A stretch of DNA of 46,300 nucleotides from Mycolicibacter senuensis (GTDB taxonomy: Bacteria > Actinomycetota > Actinomycetes > Mycobacteriales > Mycobacteriaceae), in the NCBI RefSeq assembly GCF_003284925.1, contig NZ_QMEX01000019.1, forward strand, positions 1 to 46,300. The letters are read 5' to 3'. The translations under genes were made by a program, and so were the position numbers. How positions within the stretch are numbered: the stretch's first letter is position 1; every line of letters begins with the position of its first letter. Positions 11,299 through 20,516 of the stretch are shown piece by piece. The notes beneath the pieces were generated by a model, which was not told where the DNA came from, ran no database searches, and was given only the letters and a program-made list of their open reading frames with translations.

Positions 11299-12933
11299 GT
11301 GAGCAGGTTTACCGACAACATGTTCCGCAGTGCACGCGAGTCCACCAAGGGCATGGTCACCGGGGAGCCGCACGAACCGGTCCGGCACACCTGGGGTGAG
11401 GTGCACGAACGCGCCCGCCGCATCGCCGGCGGGCTGGCCGCCGCCGGTGTCGGCCCCGGAGACGCGGTCGGGGTGCTGGCCGGCGCCCCGGTCGAGATCG
11501 CCCCCACCGCGCAGGGCGTCTGGATACGCGCTGCGAGCCTGACCATGCTGCATCAGCCCACGCCGCGCACCGACCTGGCGGTGTGGGCCGAAGACACCAT
11601 GACCGTCGTCGACATGATCGACGCCAAGGCCGTGATCATCTCCGACCCGTTCCTGGCCGCGATGCCGGTGCTGCAGGAGAAGGGCCTGAAGGTCCTGACC
11701 GTCGAGGATCTGCTGGCCGCCGACCCGATCGACCCGGTGGAGGCCGGCGAGGACGACCTGGCGCTGATGCAGTTGACGTCCGGGTCGACGGGTTCGCCCA
11801 AGGCCGTGCAGATCACCCACCGCAACATCTACTCCAACGCCGAGGCGATGTTCATCAGCGCCGAGTACGACGTCGACAAGGACGTCATGGTCAGCTGGCT
11901 GCCGTGCTTCCACGACATGGGCATGATCGGCTTCCTGACGGTGCCGATGTACTTCGGCGCCGAGCTGGTCAAGATCACCCCGATGGACTTCCTGCGGGAC
12001 ACGCTGCTGTGGGCCAAGCTGATCGACAAGTACAAGGGCACCATGACCGCGGCCCCCAACTTCGCCTACGCGCTGTTCGCCAAGCGGCTGCGCAAGCAGG
12101 CCACGCCGGGCCAGTTTGATCTGTCCACGCTGCGGTTCGCGCTGTCGGGCGCCGAGCCGGTCGAGCCCGCCGACGTCGAGGATCTGATCGACGCCGGCAG
12201 GCCGTTCGGCCTGAAGCCGGAGGCGATTCTGCCGGCCTACGGCATGGCGGAGACGGTGCTGGCGGTGTCGTTCTCCAAGTGTGGCGCGGGCCTGGTGGTC
12301 GACGAGGTCGACGCCGATCTGCTGGCGGCGCTGCGCCGCGCGGTGCCGTCGACCCGAGGCAACACCCGGCGGCTGGCCTCGCTGGGGCCGCTGCTGGAGG
12401 GGATCGAGATCCGGATCGTCGACGAACACGGCAATTCGCTGCCGCCGCGCGGGGTCGGCGTGATCCAGCTGCGCGGGGAGCCGGTCACCCCGGGTTACCT
12501 GACCATGGCGGGCTTCCTGCCGGCGCAGGACGAGCACGGTTGGTATGACACCGGCGACCTGGGCTACCAGATGGAGAACGGCCACGTCGTGGTGTGCGGC
12601 CGGGTCAAGGACGTCATCATCATGGCGGGCCGCAACATCTACCCGACCGACATCGAGCGGGCCGCGGGCCGCGTCGAGGGCGTGCGCCCGGGTTGTGCGG
12701 TCGCGGTGCGCCTGGACGCCGGGCATTCTCGCGAGACGTTCGCGGTCGCGGTGGAGTCCAACGCCTGGCAGGATCCCGCCGAGGTGCGCCGGATCGAGCA
12801 CCAGGTGGCCCACGAAGTCGTCACCGAGGTCGACATGCGGCCCCGCAACGTGGTGGTGCTGGGGCCGGGCAGCATCCCCAAGACACCGTCGGGCAAGCTG
12901 CGCCGGGCCAACTCCGTCGCCCTGGTCACCTAG
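11299..12933 (+). CDS. pks16: Fatty acyl-AMP ligase-like adenylating enzyme (Pks16 homologue)
   Basis: 544 aa, the same length and genomic position as M. tuberculosis Pks16 (between ispE and pth). It belongs to the ANL adenylating superfamily. [21 protein letters not shown] is the P-loop-like A3 motif (about residues 154-174), [12 protein letters not shown] is A5, [15 protein letters not shown] is A7, [20 protein letters not shown] is A8, and KTPSGKLRR carries the A10 lysine. Lack of a carrier domain or reductase domain suggests a stand-alone FAAL/FadD-type enzyme giving an acyl-adenylate or acyl-CoA. The acyl substrate cannot be read from the sequence. The GTG start has a strong AGGAGG. Confidence 0.88.
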   Translation: MSRFTDNMFRSARESTKGMVTGEPHEPVRHTWGEVHERARRIAGGLAAAGVGPGDAVGVLAGAPVEIAPTAQGVWIRAASLTMLHQPTPRTDLAVWAEDTMTVVDMIDAKAVIISDPFLAAMPVLQEKGLKVLTVEDLLAADPIDPVEAGEDDLALMQLTSGSTGSPKAVQITHRNIYSNAEAMFISAEYDVDKDVMVSWLPCFHDMGMIGFLTVPMYFGAELVKITPMDFLRDTLLWAKLIDKYKGTMTAAPNFAYALFAKRLRKQATPGQFDLSTLRFALSGAEPVEPADVEDLIDAGRPFGLKPEAILPAYGMAETVLAVSFSKCGAGLVVDEVDADLLAALRRAVPSTRGNTRRLASLGPLLEGIEIRIVDEHGNSLPPRGVGVIQLRGEPVTPGYLTMAGFLPAQDEHGWYDTGDLGYQMENGHVVVCGRVKDVIIMAGRNIYPTDIERAAGRVEGVRPGCAVAVRLDAGHSRETFAVAVESNAWQDPAEVRRIEHQVAHEVVTEVDMRPRNVVVLGPGSIPKTPSGKLRRANSVALVT

Positions 12934-12943
12934 GCGCCCTTTT

Positions 12944-13007
12944 CCGCGAGGGAGCGTGTTTGTACCCGACACGCCGGGCTTTTGCGTACACACGCGCACG
13001 CTCGCGG
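12944..13007. repeat. 64-bp dispersed imperfect palindrome, copy 1
   Basis: The element starts CCGCGAGGGAGCGTG, ends CACGCGCACGCTCGCGG and contains GCGAGGGAGCGTGTTTGT, CGACACGCCG and GCGCACGCTCGCGG, all shared with the copy at 19603-19666 in the same order and at the same total length. The outer arms can pair into a long hairpin. It lies between the convergent ends of pks16 and pth, where it could also act as a terminator. Confidence 0.6.
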
Positions 13008-13020
13008 GGCGGAAGCTGGG

Positions 13021-13605
13021 TCAGCCCCAGGCGTGGACCACATTCTGCGCGGGCTCCAAGCCCAGCTCGATCAGCAACTCCGTGGCATCGGCGGCCTGCT
13101 CGCAGATCGTCGGCAACTCGTCGCGCTCCCGCGCATCAAACGGCTGCAGCACGAACGCCGCCGGATCCTGCCGCCCGGGCGGTCGGCCGATGCCCAGGCG
13201 AACCCGCTGAAAGTCCTTGCTGCCCAATACCATTGCGATGGATCGCAGCCCGTTGTGGCCGCCCTCGCCGCCGCCCTGCTTGAGCCGGATCCGGCCGTAG
13301 TCCAAGTCGAGATCATCGTGGATGACCACCACATCAGCCGGCGGCACCGAGTAGAACTTGGCCAGCGGCCCCACCTGGCGGCCCGACTCGTTCATGTAAC
13401 AACGCGGGCGGGCCAGCACCACCGAGCGCCCGCTGAGCCGCCCGGTGACCACGTCGGCACCGGACTTCTTGTGCAGCTTGAAGGCCGACCCGATGCGCTG
13501 GGCGAGCAGGTCGGCGACCATGAAGCCCACGTTGTGCCGGGTGTGGGCGTAGGTCGGCCCCGGGTTGCCCAGGCCGACCACCAGCACCGGTGGTGACTCG
13601 GCCAC
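13021..13605 (-). CDS. pth: Peptidyl-tRNA hydrolase
   Basis: 194 aa. It releases peptides from prematurely dissociated peptidyl-tRNA and is essential in most bacteria. [20 protein letters not shown] (about residues 9-28) includes the Asn and catalytic His of the N-terminal motif. [12 protein letters not shown] (about 67-78) and [19 protein letters not shown] with GGHNGLRSI (about 92-121) are the remaining family signatures, with the catalytic Asp and Asn residues. It is 12 bp downstream of rplY in the same direction, an operon conserved in mycobacteria. The 3' end faces pks16 across the 64-bp repeat. Confidence 0.97.
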   Translation of the reverse strand: MAESPPVLVVGLGNPGPTYAHTRHNVGFMVADLLAQRIGSAFKLHKKSGADVVTGRLSGRSVVLARPRCYMNESGRQVGPLAKFYSVPPADVVVIHDDLDLDYGRIRLKQGGGEGGHNGLRSIAMVLGSKDFQRVRLGIGRPPGRQDPAAFVLQPFDARERDELPTICEQAADATELLIELGLEPAQNVVHAWG

Positions 13606-13617
13606 GCCGTGCTCGGC

Positions 13618-14253
13618 CTACTCGGCCTCGGGGGCCGCGGCCTCGCCGGCGGCTTCGCCGGCTGCCTCGTCCGCCGCCTCGGCCTCGGGCTCCTCCTCGA
13701 CCCGCGGCTCGACCACGTTGACCAGCAGCAGTTCCGGGTCGGACACCAGCGTCACACCCTCGGGCAGCTCCAGCTCGCCGGCGGTGACCTGGGTGCCGGC
13801 TTCGGCGCCCTCGATGGAGATCGTCAGCTGCTCGGGAATCGACAGCGCCTCCGCCTCGATCTCCACCCAGGTGGCGTCCTGGGTGACCAGCGTGCCCGGG
13901 AACGACTCGCCCTCGAGGACGACGTTCACCTCGACGATGACCTTCTCGCCGCGCTTGACCACCAGTAGGTCCGCGTGCTGGATGGTGCGACGGATCGGGT
14001 GGATATCCAGGGCCTTGGTCAGCGCCAGCTGCTCGGTGCCCTCGATGTCGAGCGTCAGCACCGCGTTGGTACCCGAGTTCCGCAGCACGGCTGCGTAGTC
14101 GCGGGCGTGCAACTCGAGGTGCTGCGGGTCGGTGCCGTGGCCGTAGAGGACCGCGGGTACCTTGCCGTCGCGGCGGGCCCGGCGTGAGGCGCCCTTGCCG
14201 GTCTCGGAACGCACCGCGGCGGTGAGCTTGTTCGCGGTGGTGGACTTGGCCAT
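13618..14253 (-). CDS. rplY: 50S ribosomal protein L25/CTC family
   Basis: 211 aa from ATG 14253, which has AGGAG upstream; an upstream in-frame start lacks one. L25 binds 5S r[26 protein letters not shown] (opening at about residue 16, cut here to its ends SETGKG and VPAVLYG) and LELHARDY form the N-terminal 5S-binding domain. The CTC/TL5-type C-terminal domain follows ([15 protein letters not shown]-like beta strands). The tail is low complexity, Ala/Glu-rich ([17 protein letters not shown]) and acidic, as is common in actinobacterial L25. It heads the rplY-pth operon. Confidence 0.95.
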   Translation of the reverse strand: MAKSTTANKLTAAVRSETGKGASRRARRDGKVPAVLYGHGTDPQHLELHARDYAAVLRNSGTNAVLTLDIEGTEQLALTKALDIHPIRRTIQHADLLVVKRGEKVIVEVNVVLEGESFPGTLVTQDATWVEIEAEALSIPEQLTISIEGAEAGTQVTAGELELPEGVTLVSDPELLLVNVVEPRVEEEPEAEAADEAAGEAAGEAAAPEAE

Positions 14254-14384
14254 CGAAACTCCTGTGGTCGCTACCTGTGCATGAGGCACGGCCAGATCGA
14301 GGCAACCATCAGGTCTTCGTCGATAACGGCGGCCGCAGGGGCCGCCCTCGCCGTGACGCCCGGTCAGGCTAGCGCATCAGCGCC

Positions 14385-15266
14385 TCAGAGCGGAAATTGC
14401 ACCCCGGTGAGCTGCTCGGACAACGTCCACAGGCCGGCGGCGGTGGAGCCGCGTTTGGCCAGCAGGCTGCGCCCGACCGAACCGGTGCCGCCGATGAAGG
14501 CGAACCGCGGCCCGACGAACGTGTTGCCCGACAGATCCTGGGAGGCCGCGTGTAGCGTCTGGCGCGCCCCGAAGTCGGGGCTGGTGGCCAACAGGCCGTT
14601 GCCGATCGTGCGCATCAGCGCGTCGCCGACCCGATTGCCGGTGTGGCCCTGCAGGTTGGTGCTCGAATAGCCGGGATGGGCCGCCAGCGCGAGCAGCGGC
14701 GAGCCGGCCGCCACCAGCCGGCGCTGCAACTCGCTGGTGAACAGCAGATTGGCCAGCTTGGACTGGCCGTAGGCCAGCCACGCGCGATACCGCCGCGACT
14801 CCCAGTTCAGGTCTTTCAGGCTCACATACCCCAGCCGGTGCATGAACGACGACACCGTGACCACCCGGTCGGTGAGCTTGGGCAGCAGCAGGTTGGTCAG
14901 CGCGAAATGGCCGAGGTGGTTGGTGCCGATCTGGCTCTCGAAACCGTCGACCGTCGTCGAGTACGGCACCGCCATGATTCCGGCATTGTTGATCAGCACG
15001 TCGACGGCCGGGGTCTCCTCGGCGAACCGCCGCACCGAGGACAGGTCGGCCAGATCCAGGGCGCGGACCTTGACCCTGTCTTCAGAGCCGGGCATGCTCG
15101 CCGCGGCGGCTTCGCCTTTGCCGGTGTCGCGGACAGCCAGTGTGACGCTGGCGCCCACCCGGGCCAGCTCACGTGCGGTCACGGCTCCCAACCCACTGTT
15201 GGCGCCGGTGATGATCACGGTGCGTCCGGAGAACGAGGGCAGATCGGCAGCGGTCCAAGAGGCCAT
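14385..15266 (-). CDS. Short-chain dehydrogenase/reductase
   Basis: 293 aa from ATG 15266. The open frame extends upstream into a proline-rich shadow of the next gene, so this start, just ahead of the Rossmann fold, is chosen. TVIITGANSGLG (about residues 16-27) is the NAD(P)-binding TGxxxGxG motif, DLADLSS with INNAGIM the adenine-ring and NNAG motifs, and WLAYGQSKLANLLF holds the YxxxK catalytic pair. The size and the long C-terminus resemble the retinol dehydrogenase/WW-oxidoreductase-like subgroup common in mycobacteria. Substrate unknown. It is not in the M. tuberculosis block between rplY and lpqT. Confidence 0.9.
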   Translation of the reverse strand: MASWTAADLPSFSGRTVIITGANSGLGAVTARELARVGASVTLAVRDTGKGEAAAASMPGSEDRVKVRALDLADLSSVRRFAEETPAVDVLINNAGIMAVPYSTTVDGFESQIGTNHLGHFALTNLLLPKLTDRVVTVSSFMHRLGYVSLKDLNWESRRYRAWLAYGQSKLANLLFTSELQRRLVAAGSPLLALAAHPGYSSTNLQGHTGNRVGDALMRTIGNGLLATSPDFGARQTLHAASQDLSGNTFVGPRFAFIGGTGSVGRSLLAKRGSTAAGLWTLSEQLTGVQFPL

Positions 15267-15286
15267 GGCTCCCACCTTAAGGGTGC

Positions 15287-15556
15287 TCAGCGGCAGTTGT
15301 TGGTGTCGATCCAGCGGCCGTTGTAGCCGACACAGGTCTGCACCGGCGGTGGGGGAGGCGGTGGCGGGGGCACGTCCTCGGGTAGCGGGGCGTAATAGGC
15401 CGGCGGCGGGGTGAGGTCGGTGCAGGTGCTGACGTGGAATCGGCGGCCCACGCCGACACACACGTCGGCGACCGCGGTGCCGGCCGGTGTGACGATGACG
15501 GTGCCCGGCAGCACGATCAGTGCCAGTGCCGCCGCGGCGCGGATCCGGCGAGCCAT
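15287..15556 (-). CDS. Small secreted proline-rich protein
   Basis: 89 aa. An Arg-rich start (MARRIRA) and a hydrophobic stretch ending near GTAVAD indicate a Sec signal peptide with cleavage about residue 30. The mature part has two pairs of Cys, in CVGVGRRFHVSTC and CVGYNGRWIDTNNC. These look like two copies of a short CVGxxxRxxxxxxC unit joined by a run of eight or more Pro. The start ATG overlaps the stop of the hemophore-like gene (TGATG), so it is translationally coupled to it. I do not recognise a named family. Confidence 0.7.
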   Translation of the reverse strand: MARRIRAAAALALIVLPGTVIVTPAGTAVADVCVGVGRRFHVSTCTDLTPPPAYYAPLPEDVPPPPPPPPPVQTCVGYNGRWIDTNNCR

Positions 15557-15924
15557 CACTGGCCCAACAAGCCGTGGTCGGCTTCGGGAAGTTCGCAGCG
15601 GCTACGGAACTCGACCAGCGGCTGCCGGATACCCAGCAGGTCGGCGTGGGCCTGCGGATTGTCCGCGAAGTAGCCGCGGATGGCCTCAGGCACCTCGGAG
15701 TCGGGCCGGTCGCGCAGGCCGGAGTAGAACGCGTTGACGTCCGGATGTGCGAACAGGTAACCGGAGGTCGACGCGGCGACGCCCGCGGTCACGTTGGCCA
15801 GGTCTGCGGCGGTGCAACCCGGTGGCGGGTCGGCCAGTGCGGCAACCGGTGTCAGCAGAACCGTGGTGGCCGCGGTTACGGCGAGGCCGGCGAAAAGTCG
15901 CGGCGACCGGCGGGCAAGGGGCAT
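15556..15924 (-). CDS. Hemophore-like secreted haem-binding protein
   Basis: 122 aa from ATG 15924. A signal peptide (RRSPRLFAGLAVTAATTVLL to about residue 32, ending AALA) is followed by a small helical domain. CTAADLANVTAGVA, TSGYLFAHPDVNAFY and YFADNPQAHADLLGIR with a late Cys match the actinobacterial hemophore family of M. tuberculosis Rv0203 (two Cys and a Tyr/His-rich central helix). Its likely role is haem capture outside the membrane. It is the first gene of a two-gene operon with the coupled proline-rich protein. Confidence 0.75.
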   Translation of the reverse strand: MPLARRSPRLFAGLAVTAATTVLLTPVAALADPPPGCTAADLANVTAGVAASTSGYLFAHPDVNAFYSGLRDRPDSEVPEAIRGYFADNPQAHADLLGIRQPLVEFRSRCELPEADHGLLGQ

Positions 15925-16013
15925 TGTGGAACTCCCTTCAGCAGGCGGGGTGCGTCGCACTGTAGCAAGCCGCGGAAGGGAATTGGGGTCACTTGCGCCG
16001 ACCCGCTGCGGAA

Positions 16014-16676
16014 TCACTTGGCGGCGACGGTGAACCCGTTCATGATCGCCTCGACGTCGGCGGCCTCCTTGGGCGCCTGTTCGTTGAAGCTGGTGATCGC
16101 CAACTGCACCAGGTAGCGCTGGTCGTCCGGTGCCGACCCGGTGGCGATCACCATCCGGAACCAGCTGTGCAGGCGCTGGCCGTCCATGTCGTGGGTGCCC
16201 TGGACCATCGACGACGGGAAGCCCTGGTAGTCCTCGTTGGAGGCGTCCAGCAGCCGGAAGTTCTTCGCCAGTTGCGCGTCGACCACACCGTGCTTGATGG
16301 CCTCGCGTGAATCAAAATTGCCGTTGAGTTTGACCACGCTCAGGATCGCCCGCGGAAGCTTCTCGCCCTTGCCGATGACCAGGGTGGTCGCCGGCAACAT
16401 CGCGTTCTCCTTCTTCGTCCACCCCGGTGGCGTCGGGATCGACACCGTAAGGTCAGTCAGCGCGTTGGGGGCCACCGCCTCGGCGGCCACCCCCTTGTCT
16501 TCCAGGAAGCGCCCCACCGTCACCGGCGGCTGCGGCGCCTCTGACGTGGTGCTGGTGGTTGTGCCGTTCGACCAAATAGATTGATAGTCAGGGGTTTTGG
16601 CGCCGCATCCGGTCGCTGCCCCGGCCAGCGTGACGCACGCCAGCGCTGCGACGGCCGTCCAGCGCAGCAAGGTCAC
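16014..16676 (-). CDS. lpqT: LpqT-type lipoprotein
   Basis: 220 aa, about the length of M. tuberculosis LpqT, and in the same place (between rplY-pth and prs). The signal peptide ends in a lipobox-like AGAATGC with Cys24 as the lipidated residue. After a Ser/Thr-rich linker (TTTSTTSEAP) comes the LpqN/LpqT domain, with TVSIPTPPGW, LVIGKGEKLPRAILSVVKLNG and QRLHSWFRMVIATG. The function is unknown. The ATG overlaps the arsC stop by 4 bp, so it is coupled to the upstream gene. Confidence 0.88.
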   Translation of the reverse strand: MTLLRWTAVAALACVTLAGAATGCGAKTPDYQSIWSNGTTTSTTSEAPQPPVTVGRFLEDKGVAAEAVAPNALTDLTVSIPTPPGWTKKENAMLPATTLVIGKGEKLPRAILSVVKLNGNFDSREAIKHGVVDAQLAKNFRLLDASNEDYQGFPSSMVQGTHDMDGQRLHSWFRMVIATGSAPDDQRYLVQLAITSFNEQAPKEAADVEAIMNGFTVAAK

Positions 16677-17026
16677 AGTATCTCGCGGACCGCGTCAATC
16701 GGGCGGGCCAGCCGGGTGCCTTTGTCGGTGACGACGAACGGTCGCTGGATCAGGATGGGGTTCGCGGCCATCGCGTCGAGCAGTTCGTCGTCGGAGGCAT
16801 CAGCCAGGCCGAGCTCCGCGTAGACCGACTCGCCGGTGCGCACCGCGTCGCGCACCCCGATTCCGGCATCGCGGATCATGTCCGCCAGCTCCGCGCGTGA
16901 CGGCGGGGTTTTCAGATACTCCACGATGGCCGGCTCGATACCGTTGTCGCGCAGCAGTTCCAGCGTCTTGCGTGAGGTGGAGCAGCGCGGGTTGTGGTAG
17001 ACGGTCGCAGTGTCGTCGCTGGTCAT
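16673..17026 (-). CDS. arsC: ArsC-family reductase (glutaredoxin-dependent arsenate reductase type)
   Basis: 117 aa with a thioredoxin-like fold. VYHNPRCSTSRKTLELL holds the single catalytic Cys15 in the ArsC CX(S/T)xR context. VEYLKTPPSRAEL, with the cis-Pro region, and RPFVVTDKGTRLARP, whose Arg residues bind the oxyanion, are family motifs. No ars operon genes surround it, so a general ArsC/Spx-like redox role is as likely as arsenate resistance. It sits 1 bp after prs and overlaps lpqT by 4 bp, in a continuous glmU-prs-arsC-lpqT series. Confidence 0.88.
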   Translation of the reverse strand: MTSDDTATVYHNPRCSTSRKTLELLRDNGIEPAIVEYLKTPPSRAELADMIRDAGIGVRDAVRTGESVYAELGLADASDDELLDAMAANPILIQRPFVVTDKGTRLARPIDAVREIL

Positions 17027-17027
17027 T

Positions 17028-18008
17028 TTAGGCTTCTCCGTTGAAAAGTCCGGTGACCGAGCCGTTTTCGAATACCGCCCGGATGGTGCTTGCCAGCAGC
17101 GGGGCGATCGACAGCACGGTCAGCTGGGCGAACTGCTTGTCGTCGGGGATCGGCAGGGTGTTGGTGACGATCACCTCGCTGGCGCCGCAGGACGCCAGGC
17201 GCTCGGCGGCCGGCTCGGACAGTACACCGTGGGTGGCCGCGATGATCACGTCGCGGGCGCCGTCCTCGCGCAACAGGTGCACCGCGGCGGCGATGGTGCC
17301 GCCGGTGTCGATCATGTCGTCGATCAACACGCACGTCTTGCCGGCCACCTCACCGACCACCCGATTGGACTTGACCTGGTTGGGCACCAGCGGATCGCGG
17401 GTCTTGTGAATGAACGACAGCGGAACGCCGCCCAAGGAGTCGGCCCACTTCTCGGCGATGCGCACCCGGCCGGAGTCGGGGGAGACCACCACCATGTCGG
17501 AGTCGGCGTAATTCTCCTTGATGTAACCGACCAGCAGCGGTTGAGCGCGCATGTGGTCGACCGGGCCGTCGAAGAAGCCCTGGATCTGATCGGTGTGCAG
17601 GTCCACGGTGACGATCCGGTCGGCGCCGGCCGTCTTCAGCAGATCGGCCACCAGCCGGGCCGAGATCGGTTCACGGCCGCGGTGCTTCTTGTCCTGGCGG
17701 GCGTAGGGATAGAACGGCACGATCGCGGTGATCCGTTTGGCGCTGCCGCGCTTGAGCGCGTCGATCATGATCAGCTGTTCCATCAGGTGCTTGTTCAGCG
17801 GCGCCGGGTGCGACTGCAGAACGAAGGCGTCACAGCCGCGGACCGACTCCTCGAAACGCACGAAGATCTCGCCGTTGGCAAAGTCGCGGGCGGTCTGCGC
17901 GGTCACCGGGACGTCCAGTTCTTTGGCGACCTGATCGGCCAGCTCCGGGTGCGCTCGACCAGCGAAGAGCATCAGGTTCTTGCGGTTGTCTGTCCACTCG
18001 TGGCTCAC
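17028..18008 (-). CDS. prs: Ribose-phosphate pyrophosphokinase
   Basis: 326 aa from GTG 18008, the length of M. tuberculosis PrsA. It makes PRPP from ribose 5-phosphate and ATP, the precursor of purines, pyrimidines, His and Trp; in mycobacteria it also feeds decaprenylphosphoryl-arabinose for the cell wall. RQDKKHRGREPISARLVADLL is the catalytic flexible loop (cut to its ends RQDKKH and ISARLV). IVTVDLHTDQIQGFF is the divalent-metal site. VLIDDMIDTGGTI is the PRPP-binding motif. It lies 109 bp after glmU. Confidence 0.97.
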   Translation of the reverse strand: MSHEWTDNRKNLMLFAGRAHPELADQVAKELDVPVTAQTARDFANGEIFVRFEESVRGCDAFVLQSHPAPLNKHLMEQLIMIDALKRGSAKRITAIVPFYPYARQDKKHRGREPISARLVADLLKTAGADRIVTVDLHTDQIQGFFDGPVDHMRAQPLLVGYIKENYADSDMVVVSPDSGRVRIAEKWADSLGGVPLSFIHKTRDPLVPNQVKSNRVVGEVAGKTCVLIDDMIDTGGTIAAAVHLLREDGARDVIIAATHGVLSEPAAERLASCGASEVIVTNTLPIPDDKQFAQLTVLSIAPLLASTIRAVFENGSVTGLFNGEA

Positions 18009-18117
18009 GCGCTGCCCCCGCCGTTGGAGATCTGGGAAATTGGTCGAGTTAATTCGGGCCTTATGGTACGTAGTCCGCCGAGCGATTTCGCTCCGGGCTG
18101 CCCCAACGCGACCAACC

Positions 18118-19632
18118 TCACGATGACGGGTCCGATCGCGAACCGCCGGAGGCCTGGGCCCTCGCGGCCGCCTCGGCGGCAGCGCTTCCGGGCCGCTTGT
18201 GCTGCACCCAGTTCTCGATGTTGCGCTGCGGGCCGGCCGACACGGCCAGCGCGCCCGGTGGCACATCGTCGCGCACCACCGTGCCGGCGCCGGTGTAGGC
18301 ACCGTCGCCGACACTGACCGGCGCGACGAACATGGTGTCCGAGCCAGTGCGCACATGCGAGCCGATCGTGGTGCGCCGCTTGTTCTGGCCGTCGTAGTTG
18401 ACGAACACGCTGGACGCGCCGATGTTGGAGTGCTCGCCGATGTCGGCGTCGCCGACGTAGGTCAGATGCGGGACCTTGGTCCCGGTGCCGATGGTGGAGT
18501 TCTTGGTCTCGACGAACGCCCCCAGCTTGGCGTCGGCGCCCAGTGCGGTCCCGGGCCGCAGATAGCTGAACGGTCCGACCGTCGCCCCGGCCCCGATCCA
18601 CGACGAAGCGGCGTGGCTGCGGATCACCGAGGCGCCCTCGTCCACGGTGACATCGGTCAGCGTGGTGTCCGGGCCGATCTCACAGTGCGCACCGATCACG
18701 GTGGTGCCGAGCAGCTGGGTTCCGGGTGCGACGGTGGTGTCGCGTCCGATCGTCACGTCCACGTCGATCCAGGTGGTGGCGGGGTCGACGATCGTGACAC
18801 CGGCCCGCTGATGGGCGGCGATCAGCCGGCGGTTGAGTTCGGCCGCCAACTCGGCCAGTTGCACCCGGTCGTTGACGCCGGCCACCAGGGCGGCGTCGTC
18901 GACGTGGCGCGCGTGCACCGGCTGGCCGTCGCCGCGCACGATGCCGATCACGTCGGTCAGGTACAGCTCGTGCTGGGCGTTGTCGGAGCCCAGCCGGCCC
19001 AGCGCGGACCGCAGCGCGGTGATGTCGAAGGCGTACACCCCGGCGTTGACCTCGCGGATCTCGCGCTGCGATTCGGTGGCGTCGGCCTGTTCGACGATCG
19101 CGGTGACTTCCCCGTCCTGGGTATGCAGGATGCGGCCGTAGCCGGTGGGGTCGGCCATCGTCGTGGTCAGCACGGTGACCGCCGCCGGGGCGCTGCGGTG
19201 GGCATCGACCAGCGCCCGCAGCGTCGCGGTGTCCAGCAGCGGAATGTCGCCGGAGGTGACCACGACGGTGCCGTCGAAGTCGTCCGGCAGCGCCGACAGG
19301 CCGCACAACACCGCGTGCCCGGTGCCCAGCTGCTGGTCCTGCAGGGCGATGTCGATGCGGCAGTCCAGGGCCTGCGCCGACTCGGCCACCGGCCCGGCGA
19401 TGCGTTCGTGGGCGTGGCCCAGCACCACCACCAGGTGGCGGGGGCCGAGCCCGGCGGCCGCGCGCAGGCAGTGCGACAGCATGCTGCGCCCACCCAGCGT
19501 GTGCAGCACCTTGGGGGTGTCGGAGACCATCCGGGTCCCGGCCCCGGCCGCCAGCACGATGACGGCGTCCTGGCGATCGGCGTCCTGGCGGTCGGCATCC
19601 TGGCGCGAGGGAGCGTGTTTGTGCGTCGACAC
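18118..19632 (-). CDS. glmU: Bifunctional N-acetylglucosamine-1-phosphate uridyltransferase/acetyltransferase
   Basis: 504 aa from GTG 19632. It makes UDP-GlcNAc for peptidoglycan in two steps. [11 protein letters not shown] is the pyrophosphorylase signature (here near residue 25, not 10), followed by [12 protein letters not shown]. The left-handed beta-helix acetyltransferase domain covers about 265-470, with [14 protein letters not shown] and [15 protein letters not shown]. The N-terminus is about 15 residues longer than in M. tuberculosis because of DRQDA repeats and because the start lies inside a 64-bp dispersed repeat. No nearer in-frame start precedes the nucleotide motif. The C-terminal tail is Ala/Ser-rich and shorter than in M. 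tuberculosis. Confidence 0.94.
   Translation of the reverse strand: MSTHKHAPSRQDADRQDADRQDAVIVLAAGAGTRMVSDTPKVLHTLGGRSMLSHCLRAAAGLGPRHLVVVLGHAHERIAGPVAESAQALDCRIDIALQDQQLGTGHAVLCGLSALPDDFDGTVVVTSGDIPLLDTATLRALVDAHRSAPAAVTVLTTTMADPTGYGRILHTQDGEVTAIVEQADATESQREIREVNAGVYAFDITALRSALGRLGSDNAQHELYLTDVIGIVRGDGQPVHARHVDDAALVAGVNDRVQLAELAAELNRRLIAAHQRAGVTIVDPATTWIDVDVTIGRDTTVAPGTQLLGTTVIGAHCEIGPDTTLTDVTVDEGASVIRSHAASSWIGAGATVGPFSYLRPGTALGADAKLGAFVETKNSTIGTGTKVPHLTYVGDADIGEHSNIGASSVFVNYDGQNKRRTTIGSHVRTGSDTMFVAPVSVGDGAYTGAGTVVRDDVPPGALAVSAGPQRNIENWVQHKRPGSAAAEAAARAQASGGSRSDPSS
19564..19605. repeat. 15-bp tandem repeat in the 5' end of glmU
   Basis: Almost three units of GGCGTCCTGGCGATC-type sequence (19564-19578, 19579-19593, 19594-19605), in frame on the reverse strand. 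They encode the repeated DRQDA at the GlmU N-terminus, directly next to the dispersed 64-bp repeat. The number of units may vary between strains. Confidence 0.8.
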
Positions 19633-19666
19633 GCCGTCTAGCCTGTCATTCTGCGCACGCTCGCGG
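19603..19666. repeat. 64-bp dispersed imperfect palindrome, copy 2 (covers the glmU start)
   Basis: It shares GCGAGGGAGCGTGTTTGT, CGACACGCCG and GCGCACGCTCGCGG with copy 1 at 12944-13007, in the same order and over the same 64 bp. It fills the space between the 3' end of tRNA-Gln and glmU, and contains the GTG start codon of glmU. Confidence 0.65.
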
Positions 19667-19697
19667 CAAAGGGTGGGGCAAATCCGTGCCCGTGAAG

Positions 19698-19769
19698 CTC
19701 CGTCGCCAGGACTCGAACCTGAACTATCTGAACCAAAATCAGAGGTGCTGCCGATTACACCACGACGGA
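19698..19769 (-). tRNA. tRNA-Gln (anticodon TTG)
   Basis: Read on the reverse strand, the 5' arm TCCGTCG (19769-19763) pairs with CGACGGA at the 3' end. The D arm, the anticodon stem TCTGA/TCAGA around the loop TTTTGGT (anticodon TTG, reading CAA), and a T arm with loop TTCGAGT all fold. CCA is not encoded. M. tuberculosis has tRNA-Gln at the same place, upstream of glmU. Confidence 0.95.
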
Positions 19770-19812
19770 TGGATTGCAAGGAGACTCTACCGAACTGGAT
19801 ATCCTGGGCATC

Positions 19813-20457
19813 GTGGCTGCTCTGGACAGGGATGGCAGGCCCCCGCGGGCCCGGATGACCGGCAGTGAACGTCGGCACCAACTCATCGACGTCGCGCGCT
19901 CACTGTTCGCCGAGCGCGGCTACGAGGGCACCTCCATCGAGGAGATCGCGCTGCGCGCCAACGTGTCCAAACCGGTCGTCTACGAGCATTTCGGCGGCAA
20001 AGAGGGACTGTACGCCGTGGTGGTCGACCGGGAGATGTCGGCGCTGCTGGACGGCATCACCACCTCGCTGACCAAGTCGACCAACAACCAGTCCCGGCTG
20101 CGGGTCGAACGGGTCGCCCTGGCGCTGCTGACCTATGTCGACGAACACACCGACGGCTTCCGGATCCTGATCCGCGACTCCCCGGCATCGATCAGCTCCG
20201 GCACCTATTCGACCCTGCTCAACGACGCGATCGGCCAGGTGTCCTCGATCCTGGCCGGCGATTTCTCGCGGCGCGGCCTGGACCCCGAGACCGCGCCGCT
20301 GTATGCCCAGGCGCTGGTCGGCTCGGTGTCGATGACCGCGCAGTGGTGGCTGGACGTGCGCGAACCCAAGAAGGAAGTGGTGGCCGCCCACCTGGTCAAC
20401 CTGTGCTGGAACGGGCTGATGCACCTCGAGGCGGACCCGGCACTGCACGACGAATAA
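19813..20457 (+). CDS. TetR-family transcriptional regulator
   Basis: 214 aa from GTG 19813; ATG 19855 (200 aa, close to M. tuberculosis Rv1019) is the main alternative. [20 protein letters not shown], then [27 protein letters not shown], is a standard TetR helix-turn-helix (about residues 20-65). The C-terminal ligand/dimer domain has [20 protein letters not shown]. In M. tuberculosis the orthologous gene precedes mfd and mazG and is reported to control that operon. Here it ends 59 bp before mfd in the same direction, consistent with control of mfd-mazG. It is divergent from tRNA-Gln. Confidence 0.9.
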   Translation: MAALDRDGRPPRARMTGSERRHQLIDVARSLFAERGYEGTSIEEIALRANVSKPVVYEHFGGKEGLYAVVVDREMSALLDGITTSLTKSTNNQSRLRVERVALALLTYVDEHTDGFRILIRDSPASISSGTYSTLLNDAIGQVSSILAGDFSRRGLDPETAPLYAQALVGSVSMTAQWWLDVREPKKEVVAAHLVNLCWNGLMHLEADPALHDE

Positions 20458-20516
20458 GGCATGCACCGCAACGCAAATCGGCCTCCGGGCAGCCACCGCC
20501 TAGAATTGCCCACATC

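Noticed and set aside
19564..19605. Short tandem repeats as a CRISPR array
   Set aside because: Units are 15 bp without spacers, in frame inside glmU, and no cas gene is present.
19698..19769. tRNA-Gln as the attachment site of the island
   Set aside because: The island begins 5.4 kb away after mazG, and there is no duplicated tRNA end or integrase.
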